DNA from: Phenylobacterium sp.
GTDB taxonomy: Bacteria; Pseudomonadota; Alphaproteobacteria; Caulobacterales; Caulobacteraceae
DNA length: 64,000 nt
Reading direction: 5' to 3'
Assembly (NCBI RefSeq): GCF_030680185.1
Contig: NZ_JAUXVZ010000032.1
Span: 62,001-126,000 of the forward strand
The position numbers and the translations under genes were made by a program. Below are positions 57,557 to 64,000 of the stretch, in pieces; position 1 is the first letter of the stretch; every line of letters starts with the position of its first letter. The notes under the pieces are model-generated. The model did no database searches, was not told where the DNA came from, and saw only the letters and a list, made by a program, of their open reading frames with translations.

Positions 57557-57946
57557 TCAGACGGCGGGTGCGCCGCCGCCGCCAGGGCCGCAGCCCAGCC
57601 GGCATTGCCCCCAGGCCTGGGGGCATTCGTCGGAGGCGTTATCGGCCAGGCAGAAATAATAGGTCTGGGCGCAGGACATCCGGCAGGCCTGGGCGTCTGG
57701 CGGCGGGGGGGACGACATCAGCACAGGTCCCGCCAGGGGGCGCAGATTCAGGTCGATCGTCCCCGGCGCCGACGTGGCTTCGCCCGCCGCGCCGGCGGCT
57801 CCTGAAGCCTCGGGGGCCAGGTCGCCGGCCCCCCGCAGGCCAAGGGCGCCCGCGCCCGGCCGAGACAGGTCCAGGCGTCCGTCCGTCTGGGCAGACGCCG
57901 GGAGACCCGTCAGTGCGGCCAGCAGAAGGGCGAGGGCGAGACGCAT
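57557..57946 (-). CDS. Secreted Cys-rich protein with twin CX3C motifs
   Basis: 129 residues. Signal peptide 1-20 (GLPASAQ), an Ala/Gly-rich spacer to about 80, and a Cys-rich C-terminus with C88, C92, C99, C108, C115 and C119. Spacing is 3-6-8-6-3, perfectly symmetric, and suits two antiparallel helices tied by disulphides. No known family recognised. ATG at 57946 begins the signal peptide; an upstream in-frame start adds 14 non-signal residues. Confidence 0.7.
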   Translation of the reverse strand: MRLALALLLAALTGLPASAQTDGRLDLSRPGAGALGLRGAGDLAPEASGAAGAAGEATSAPGTIDLNLRPLAGPVLMSSPPPPDAQACRMSCAQTYYFCLADNASDECPQAWGQCRLGCGPGGGGAPAV

Positions 57947-58006
57947 GACGCCATCCTGGCCCCCAGCCGTTAAGGCCCGATTAACCACGTTCTCGCCCGG
58001 GCCTGT

Positions 58007-58924
58007 TCAGACGGTGCGTTGGGCGCGGTCCTTCTCGTTGGTGGTCTGGATCGCCTTGCGGGCGGCCTGCCACTCATCGTCGCCCCAGGCGCGCAGGCGC
58101 GAGAAGTTGCCGCCGGTGGCCTGCCAGGACGCTCCGTCGATGGCGATGGTCTGGCCGTTCACATAGGCCGACAGGGGATGCAGCAGATAGACGGCCAGAT
58201 TGGCCAGTTCGCGCATGTCGCCGACCCGGCCCATGGGGTTGCTGCTCATGTCGCCATAGGCGCCGCCGGTCTCCTCGCCCTGGCTGGGATTGAGCCGCGC
58301 GCTCATGCCCTCGGTGGGGAAGGGACCCGGCGCGATATTGTTGAAGCGGATGCCGTAGGAGCCCCATTCCACAGCGAGCGACTGGCTCATGGCCGCAATG
58401 CCCGCCTTCGACATGGCCGAGGGCACCGTGTAGGGGCCGCCGTTCCAGATCCAGGTGACCAGGATGGAGACGACCGAGGCCTTGCGGCCCTCGGCGATCC
58501 AGCGCTTGCCGCAGCCCTGGGTGACGAAGAAGGCGCCGCGGAAGACGATGTTGGAGATGGCGTCGAAGCCCCGGGGCGAGAGGTCCTCGGTGCGGCTGAT
58601 GAAGTTGCCCGCCGCATTGTTGACCAGACCGGTCAGGGCGCCGCCGTCAGCCCAGATGGCGTCCAGCATGGCCTCGATGGCGTCGGGCACGCGGATGTCG
58701 CAGGCCAGGCCCACGCACTTGCCGCCGTGGGCCGCCATCAGTTCGCTGGCGGTCGCCTCCACCACGCCGCCGCGCCGGCCGCAGATATAGACCTCGGCGC
58801 CCAGCATCAGGCAGGCCTCCGCCATCACCTTGCCCAGCCCCGTGCCGCCGCCGGTGATCAGGATCCGTTCGCCCGCCATCAGGCCGGGGCGGAACATCAG
58901 GTCGTCCATCGAAAACTGGGCCAT
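58007..58924 (-). CDS. SDR-family oxidoreductase, 2,4-dienoyl-CoA reductase-like
   Basis: 305 residues. TGGGTGLG cofactor loop, NNAAGNF, and the PSAMSKAGIAAMSQSLAVEWG helix that in dienoyl-CoA reductases lacks the usual SDR Tyr of YxxxK. FNNIAPGPFPTEG follows. Likely reduces dienoyl-CoA in the beta-oxidation of unsaturated fatty acids. ATG 58924 has GGAAG 8 bases upstream; the longer open frame is not used. Confidence 0.85.
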   Translation of the reverse strand: MAQFSMDDLMFRPGLMAGERILITGGGTGLGKVMAEACLMLGAEVYICGRRGGVVEATASELMAAHGGKCVGLACDIRVPDAIEAMLDAIWADGGALTGLVNNAAGNFISRTEDLSPRGFDAISNIVFRGAFFVTQGCGKRWIAEGRKASVVSILVTWIWNGGPYTVPSAMSKAGIAAMSQSLAVEWGSYGIRFNNIAPGPFPTEGMSARLNPSQGEETGGAYGDMSSNPMGRVGDMRELANLAVYLLHPLSAYVNGQTIAIDGASWQATGGNFSRLRAWGDDEWQAARKAIQTTNEKDRAQRTV

Positions 58925-59071
58925 GGGGCGTCTTCCGCTGTTTTCGACACTGCGGACCTGTGACGCCTCGTCGGTCAAGCCCCGGCGTCGGCCGAGGTTC
59001 ATGTGCTGAAAACGAAAGAAGCGCGCGGGGGGCCGCACGCTTCGATCAGCTCAGTCGGTCAGGGAAGGGCC

Positions 59072-61012
59072 TTAGAACTCTTCCCAGCCCTCTTCCTGGG
59101 CGGCGGGCGCCAGGGCCAGGGCTGTGGCGCCTCGGGTCGCGGCGCGGGGCGCTGCGGCCGGTCGGGGCGCAGCCCGCGGGGCGGGGGCTGCCGAGCGATA
59201 GGCGGCGGGCTGGCCGGCCGAAACCCTGAACCGTCCCACCAGCTTGGCGAGTTCGCGGGACTCATCGGCCAGGACGCGGCTGGCGGCGGTGGACTGCTCG
59301 ACCATGGCGGCGTTCTGCTGGGTCACGTGGTCCATCTCATTGACCGCCGTATTGACCTGGGCCAGGCCCAGCGCCTCCTCCTTGGCCGAGGCGGCGATCT
59401 CGCTGACCAGCCCGTTGATCTCGGTCACCTGGGACACGATCCGCTCCAGGGCCTTGCCCGTCTCGCCCACCAGGCCGACCCCTTGGGACACCTGTTCGGT
59501 CGAGGCGCTGATCAGGGCCTTGATCTCCTTGGCCGCCTCGGCCGAGCGCTGGGCGAGCGCCCGCACCTCGGAGGCGACCACGGCGAAGCCGCGGCCGGCG
59601 TCGCCGGCCCGGGCGGCCTCGACCCCGGCGTTCAGGGCCAGCAGGTTGGTCTGGAAGGCGATCTCGTCGATCACCCCGATGATCTGGCTGATCTGGGCTG
59701 AGGACTGTTCGATCTGGCCCATGGCGGCCACCGCGCGGCGGACGACTTCACCGGAGCGCTCGGCGTCGGCCCGGGCCGAGGTGACGGCTTCCCGACCCTG
59801 ATCGGCGCTGCTGGAGGTTTTCTGGACGGTCGCGGTGATCTCGTCGAGGGCCGCGGCGGTCTCTTCGAGGGTGGCGGCCTGATGCTCGGTGCGGCGGGAC
59901 AGGTCGTCGGCGCCCGACGAGATTTCGGTCGCCCCAGAGGTGATCGCGCCGGTGGTCGAGGCGATGGCCCCCATGACGTCTTCCAGCTTGGCCACGGCGG
60001 CGTTGAAGTCGTCGCGGAGCTTTTGATATTCGCCGGGGAAGTCGGTCTCCAGTCGATAGGTGAGGTCGCCGTCGGCCAGGTGCGACAGGGCCCGAGCCAG
60101 CTCGCCGACCACGCGCGCCTGCTCCTCGGCCACGGCGGCGGCGGCCTCGGCGCTCTGGCGGCGGGACTCTTCGGCGGACTGGCGGGAGGATTCCTGGTCG
60201 GCCCGCAGCTGTTCCATCTGGATCTGGTTGTCGCGGAACACGGTCAGCGAGCCGACGATGGCGCCGAGCTCATCCTTGCGGGCCAGGACGTCGAGATTGA
60301 CCTCGTTGTCGCCGCGGGACAGGCGCTCGGTGGCGCCGGCGATGCGCTTGACCGCCCGGCGCATGGTCAGCACCGACATCAGCGCCAGGGCGCCGGCCGC
60401 CAGCAGGGTGATCAGGACCACCGCGATGGTGACATTGCGGGCCAGGGCCGCACGGGCCTCGCTGGCCGCAGCCCGGGCGTCGGTCGCCGCCTGGGTCTCG
60501 GCGACGATGGCGCCCAGATTGGCGGTCATCTCCGTATACTGTTCTTCGAAGGGCGCGGCGAAGCTCGCAGCGGTGGTGAAGTCCACCGAGAGCAAGGCGG
60601 CGATGATGTCCAGCGCCTCGCGGGTCTCTGTCAGGTCCTGGATCAGGGTGTCGAAGGCCGCCTGCTGGCTGGCCGGCGCGGTGGCCTTGGCGGTGGCCGC
60701 ATCGGCGGCGATGGCGTCCACCTCGGCGAGCATCTGCTGGGCCTGGGCGTCGATGGTCTCGACCTCGAGGGCCGCGGCCTGCTTGGTCAGGAGGAAGTAG
60801 AGCTGGCCATGAACGGCGTTGATCCGTTCAGAAATCTGCTGGATCCGCAGGCTGTTAGGCATGTCGGTGTGAACCACCTGCTGCAAGGCCCTGGTCTGGG
60901 CCTGCTGCATATAAATGGTCCCGCCCGCAACGGCGGCGAGCATGAGCAAGGCGAAGGCCGGCGCGAAGCCGATCTTCACGATCAAAGGTAAGTCCACAAG
61001 CCGAAAGCGCAT
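59072..61012 (-). CDS. Methyl-accepting chemotaxis protein with CheR-binding tail
   Basis: 646 residues. Helices at about 10-34 and 193-215 flank a helical periplasmic sensor (four-helix type); HAMP domains follow, then the signalling domain with hairpin tip EIAFQTNLLALNAGVEAARAG in two parts near residues 470-490. The C-terminus ends EEGWEEF: GWEEF resembles the NWETF pentapeptide that tethers CheR, through a long Ala/Pro-rich linker. The ligand is unknown. Confidence 0.93.
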   Translation of the reverse strand: MRFRLVDLPLIVKIGFAPAFALLMLAAVAGGTIYMQQAQTRALQQVVHTDMPNSLRIQQISERINAVHGQLYFLLTKQAAALEVETIDAQAQQMLAEVDAIAADAATAKATAPASQQAAFDTLIQDLTETREALDIIAALLSVDFTTAASFAAPFEEQYTEMTANLGAIVAETQAATDARAAASEARAALARNVTIAVVLITLLAAGALALMSVLTMRRAVKRIAGATERLSRGDNEVNLDVLARKDELGAIVGSLTVFRDNQIQMEQLRADQESSRQSAEESRRQSAEAAAAVAEEQARVVGELARALSHLADGDLTYRLETDFPGEYQKLRDDFNAAVAKLEDVMGAIASTTGAITSGATEISSGADDLSRRTEHQAATLEETAAALDEITATVQKTSSSADQGREAVTSARADAERSGEVVRRAVAAMGQIEQSSAQISQIIGVIDEIAFQTNLLALNAGVEAARAGDAGRGFAVVASEVRALAQRSAEAAKEIKALISASTEQVSQGVGLVGETGKALERIVSQVTEINGLVSEIAASAKEEALGLAQVNTAVNEMDHVTQQNAAMVEQSTAASRVLADESRELAKLVGRFRVSAGQPAAYRSAAPAPRAAPRPAAAPRAATRGATALALAPAAQEEGWEEF

Positions 61013-61283
61013 CGCTGTTCCATCCCCCTGACAGGCCTGAATTTCCTATCCAGCCAGGGCATAATGAACGGCAGGTTGCTAACAGTTCCTCACCGAGGGT
61101 TGCATCAGCGCCGTCGTTCGCCCGCGGCCGCGCCTATATAGAGACGGGCAAGTGAAGGCGATGGCGTTTACCCAAAGAGATTATGGTTTATGTTTATTTA
61201 CTATCGTTTTCTTGGATGGATTAGACAATTTTAACCTGAATCCCCGATGGTGCTCTCACTTCCGGTCTAGAAGGAGTGGGTAG

Positions 61284-61589
61284 GTGAAAAAGATCATCGC
61301 AATCGGTGGGGGCCTCTTCGTGAGCCTCGTTCTGGCGAACGCCTCTGTGGCGGCTTCGTTTGAAGAAAGCATGGCTCGTTGTCTGTCGAAGCACGCCAAT
61401 ACGCGTGAAGCGGCGACGGTCATGCTGGAATGCAGTGCTGACGGCGGCAAGCTGTCGGGCTGCAAGGTTCTGCAGGACAGCGCTGCCGGCAAGGGTTTCG
61501 ACAAGGCCGCGCTCTGCGTCGCCGAAGTCCTGCCCATGGGCGCCAAGACGGGCCAGGTGAAGGTCCCGATGCGGTTCCCTGGCAGCTAA
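61284..61589 (+). CDS. Small secreted TonB-C-like protein
   Basis: 101 residues, GTG start with AAGGAG 7 bases upstream. Signal peptide to about 24 (ASVAA). The mature part resembles a single TonB C-terminal fold: GGKLSGCKVLQDSAAGKGFDKAALCVAEVLPMG matches in two parts with energy-transducer C-domains (strands and Pro/Gly turns), with no membrane anchor. Four Cys could make two disulphides. Codon use and an AT-rich upstream region differ little from host genes otherwise. Confidence 0.65.
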   Translation: MKKIIAIGGGLFVSLVLANASVAASFEESMARCLSKHANTREAATVMLECSADGGKLSGCKVLQDSAAGKGFDKAALCVAEVLPMGAKTGQVKVPMRFPGS

Positions 61590-61619
61590 GCCAGACAGTT
61601 TCGTATTCTTACGATCTAA

Positions 61620-61655
61620 CGCTCCCGCGTCCTGCGCGGGGGCGTTTTTTCTTTG
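61620..61655 (+). terminator. Rho-independent terminator
   Basis: An 11-bp stem with one G-U pair (61620-61630 with 61636-61646) followed by TTTTTTCTTT. Ends the TonB-C-like gene. Confidence 0.9.
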
Positions 61656-61659
61656 ACGG

Positions 61660-62454
61660 TCAGGCCTTCAGACGCGTCATCAGGGCCTGGGCGGCGGCGG
61701 GCGCGCGCACCTTTCCCTCACTGATGAAGAAGGCGAAGACCTCGCGGGCCTTGGTCTTAGGCGCAGCCTCCAGCATCGGCAGGTCGTCGGGCGCGTCTCC
61801 GGCGGCATAGACCTGTAGACGATCCGCCCACTGATCAAGCGCCTTGGGCTCGTAGCCCGTCTCGATGTCATCGGACCCGGCCATCAGCCTGGCGTAGACG
61901 AAGTCGGCCACCGGATCGGCGATCATCGGAAACTCGGCGTGCTCGGTCAGGCAGACCGCCACATTGCGCGCCCGGCACAGGGCCAGGAAGGCCGGGTCGG
62001 CGAAGCTTTCATGGCGGACCTCCACCGCATGGCGCAGGGGCAGGCCCGCCAGCTTGGATGGCAGCAGGTCCAGAAAGCCCTCGAAGTCTTCGGCGTCGAA
62101 CCGCTTGGTGGCCATAAACTGCCAGAGAATTGGGCCCAGCCGGTCGCCCAGTTCAGCGATCCCCTGGTTCAGGAACTTGTCCACCGACTCGCCGGCCTCC
62201 TTCAGCACCTTGCGGTTGGTGCAGAAGCGCGAGGCCTTCAGGGTGAAGACGAAGCCCTCGGGCGTGGCGGCGGCCCACTTGGCGAAACTCTCGGGCTTCT
62301 GGCTGGAATAGTAGGTGGAGTTGATCTCGATGACCGGAAGGTGCGCGCTGGCATAGGCCAGTTCATCGGCCTGCCGCAGGCCCTGGGGGTAGAAGATGCC
62401 CCGCCAGGGCTCGAAGGTCCAGCCCCCGATTCCTGCACGCACCTGTCCGGTCAT
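61660..62454 (-). CDS. DUF72 (YecE-like) protein
   Basis: 264 residues. GIGGWTFEPWRGIFYPQGL and INSTYYSSQKPESFAKWA at the N-terminus and VEVRHESF further on are DUF72 hallmarks. TIM-barrel fold is predicted; biochemical role is not known. ATG 62454 lies 14 bases after the peptidase stop, likely one transcript. Confidence 0.92.
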   Translation of the reverse strand: MTGQVRAGIGGWTFEPWRGIFYPQGLRQADELAYASAHLPVIEINSTYYSSQKPESFAKWAAATPEGFVFTLKASRFCTNRKVLKEAGESVDKFLNQGIAELGDRLGPILWQFMATKRFDAEDFEGFLDLLPSKLAGLPLRHAVEVRHESFADPAFLALCRARNVAVCLTEHAEFPMIADPVADFVYARLMAGSDDIETGYEPKALDQWADRLQVYAAGDAPDDLPMLEAAPKTKAREVFAFFISEGKVRAPAAAQALMTRLKA

Positions 62455-62468
62455 CGGTCGTCGTCCCT

Positions 62469-64000
62469 TTACTTGCGCGCCGCTGCGGTGGCGTCGCGGG
62501 CGGCCTTGAATTCCGAGCCCGCCTTCCATTCCGGCCAATCTCTGGAATTGGCCAGGTCGAGGCCGAGCTGGAACAGCATGTCGGCGTCCTGGGCCATGCC
62601 TTCAAGGTTCCAGTCGGGTCCGTATTCGTCTGCGGGCTGGTGGTACTGCTCGGCGGTGTAGTCCCGCGACCAGGCCTGGCCGGCCTCAAGTCCGCCCTCG
62701 ACCAGATCCTGGCCCGAGCGGAACGAGATCGCAGGCACGCCGGCGCGCACGAAGGGGAAGTGGTCGGAGCGGAAGAAGCTTCCGGCTTCGGGACGGGGAT
62801 CGGGCTTGAAGGTCCGCCCTTGCGCCTCGCCCTTGGCGATCAGCATGTCCTGCAGCTGCGAGGCCGCGTCGCCGGCCGCCGAGAAGTCCTTGGCCGGGCC
62901 GGCCGGAGACGGCGCGTCCAGGTTCAGCACGGCCACGGTGGTTTCGAGGGGATAGAGGGGATTGGCGGCGTAGTATTCCGATCCCAGCAGGCCCTTTTCC
63001 TCGGCGGTGACCAGCAGGAAGCCGACGCTGCGTTTCGGCGCCGGCCCTTGCGCGAAGGCCCGGGCGATCTCAATCACCGCGCCGATGCCCGCGGCGTTGT
63101 CCACCGCGCCGTTATAGATGGTGTCGCCTGAGGCGTCCGGCGCGCCGACGCCCAGATGATCCCAGTGGGACGTGTAGAGAATGCGCTCGTCGGGCCACTC
63201 GGAGCCGGGCTCTTCGGCGACCACGTTCTGGCTGATGATCTGGCGAGCATCGACCTCGAAGGCGGTGGAGAAGGAGACGCCCTCCAGCAGGCGCGGCTGG
63301 AAGTCTCGGGTCTGGGCCTCGGCCTTGAGGGCCTCGAAGTCCAACCCGGCCCGGGCCAGCAGATCGACGGCCACGTCGCGCTGGATCCAGCCCTCCACCG
63401 GCACATGGGCCTTGGCCGGCTCGGCGCGGATGATGTCGAAGATCTCGTTGGTGTTGGAGTTCTTGACCGTCGCCCAGCCATAGGAGGCCGGCTCGGACTC
63501 GTGGACGACCAGCAGGCCGAGTGCGCCCTGGCGGGCGGCTTCCTCGTACTTGTAGGTCCAGCGGCCATAATAGGTCATGGCCTTGCCGCCGAAGTCGCCT
63601 TCGCCGGCCTCATAGTCGGGATCGTTGACCAGGACCACGACGACCTTGCCCTTGACGTCCATGTCCTTGAAGTCGTCCCAGTCGCGCTCCGGCGCCACGA
63701 CCCCATAGCCGGCGAAGACGATGGGCGCGTTGTCGATATCGACCCGATCGGCGCCGTTGGCTGCGGCGCGGATGGCGATCTCCTCGCCCTGACGCAGGGT
63801 GATCGCCGCGCCCGGCGCCAGGATGGTCGCCTCCACAGGGCCCTTGATCTCGAACCGGGCCAGCGGCACGTCCTGGGTCCAGAGGCGCTGGCCGTCCTTG
63901 ATGTCGCCGGCGGGGCTGAGGCCCGCGGCCTTCAGCTGTTCGACCATATAGGCGATGGTCTTGGCCTCGGCCGGGGTGGCGGGCGCGCGGCCTTCAAAGG
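62469..64000 (-). CDS. M28-family zinc peptidase, N-terminus outside the window
   Basis: At least 510 residues; the frame runs open through base 64000 (FEGRAPATPAEAKTIAY precedes the first Met at 63947), so the start and signal peptide are missing. A PA domain (from IVFAGYGVVAPE to VHESEPASYG) precedes the M28 catalytic domain with SHWDHLG, NGAVDNAAGIGAV, EEKGLLGSEYY, and the later metal His in RSDHFPFVRAGVP. Likely a secreted aminopeptidase. Confidence 0.92.
   Translation of the reverse strand, partial: FEGRAPATPAEAKTIAYMVEQLKAAGLSPAGDIKDGQRLWTQDVPLARFEIKGPVEATILAPGAAITLRQGEEIAIRAAANGADRVDIDNAPIVFAGYGVVAPERDWDDFKDMDVKGKVVVVLVNDPDYEAGEGDFGGKAMTYYGRWTYKYEEAARQGALGLLVVHESEPASYGWATVKNSNTNEIFDIIRAEPAKAHVPVEGWIQRDVAVDLLARAGLDFEALKAEAQTRDFQPRLLEGVSFSTAFEVDARQIISQNVVAEEPGSEWPDERILYTSHWDHLGVGAPDASGDTIYNGAVDNAAGIGAVIEIARAFAQGPAPKRSVGFLLVTAEEKGLLGSEYYAANPLYPLETTVAVLNLDAPSPAGPAKDFSAAGDAASQLQDMLIAKGEAQGRTFKPDPRPEAGSFFRSDHFPFVRAGVPAISFRSGQDLVEGGLEAGQAWSRDYTAEQYHQPADEYGPDWNLEGMAQDADMLFQLGLDLANSRDWPEWKAGSEFKAARDATAAARK

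Noticed and set aside
61067..61089. EcfG-like promoter on the minus strand before the chemoreceptor
   Set aside because: AACG and GTTCC are only 14 bases apart; the motif needs 16-17.
61220..61236. CtrA-like TTAG...TTAAC before the TonB-C-like gene
   Set aside because: The spacer is 6, not 7, and the left half differs.

Overview
The window is chromosomal DNA from a high-GC alphaproteobacterium, most likely a member of the Caulobacteraceae (Caulobacter or Phenylobacterium type). This rests on the pilA-cpaABCDEF-tadBC pilus locus, a DnaX without its zinc finger cysteines, a general-stress (EcfG/sigma-T type) promoter, and the gene neighbourhoods; the genus is inference. I see no transposase, integrase, phage gene, CRISPR array or tRNA. 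Nearly everything is core chromosome: compact genes, many 1- or 4-base overlaps, and small palindromic repeats in the gaps.

Layout. 1-5.6 kb: a partial acyl-CoA synthetase, a CPA2 cation/proton antiporter, an intergenic region with an EcfG-type promoter, an OmpA-family protein, and a UPF0016/GDT1 manganese exporter behind a yybP-ykoY riboswitch. 6-11 kb: ribonucleotide reductase nrdA and nrdB, separated by a barrel-like protein and a GST. 11-20.3 kb: htpX, amn, hydrolase, phosphatase, GST, WYL regulator, an aminotransferase, and pabB-pabC. 20.3-32.1 kb: the type IVc (Flp/Tad) pilus region: two TadE/G-like pseudopilins and a short CpaC-N-like protein on the minus strand, then pilA, cpaA, cpaBCDEF, tadB, tadC on the plus strand, closed by a TPR protein on the minus strand. 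32.2-38 kb: M17 and NlpC/P60 peptidases, a membrane-anchored cytochrome c, kdsB-pheA, nudC. 38-43 kb: SRP RNA, dnaX-ybaB-recR, rmuC, def. 43-50.4 kb: a small lipoprotein, fmt-truA, dapE, an exonuclease-like protein, a winged-helix protein, dapD-HAD-argB. 50.6-55 kb: a secreted amidohydrolase and the conserved rpmH-rnpA-yidC-engB block. 55-64 kb: map with a quinone reductase and TetR regulator, a Cys-rich secreted protein, a dienoyl-CoA-reductase-like SDR, a chemoreceptor, a secreted TonB-C-like protein, DUF72, and a partial M28 peptidase.

How the genes work together. The pilus block holds pilin, prepilin peptidase, secretin, lipoprotein, localisation ATPase, motor ATPase and both platform proteins, so it looks complete. 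dnaX-ybaB-recR and fmt-truA are classic housekeeping pairs (def precedes fmt but is separated by the small lipoprotein). dapE and dapD both serve lysine/diaminopimelate synthesis. pabB and pabC together make 4-aminobenzoate.

I found no wholly new multigene system. The observations most worth checking are regulatory or are single-protein oddities: the EcfG promoter reading into an unannotated short ORF, the manganese riboswitch with its stem directly over the start, the dyads upstream of pilA, nrdB and the exonuclease-like gene, a pABA lyase lacking the usual PLP-pyridine glutamate, and a secreted protein with perfectly symmetric cysteine spacing.
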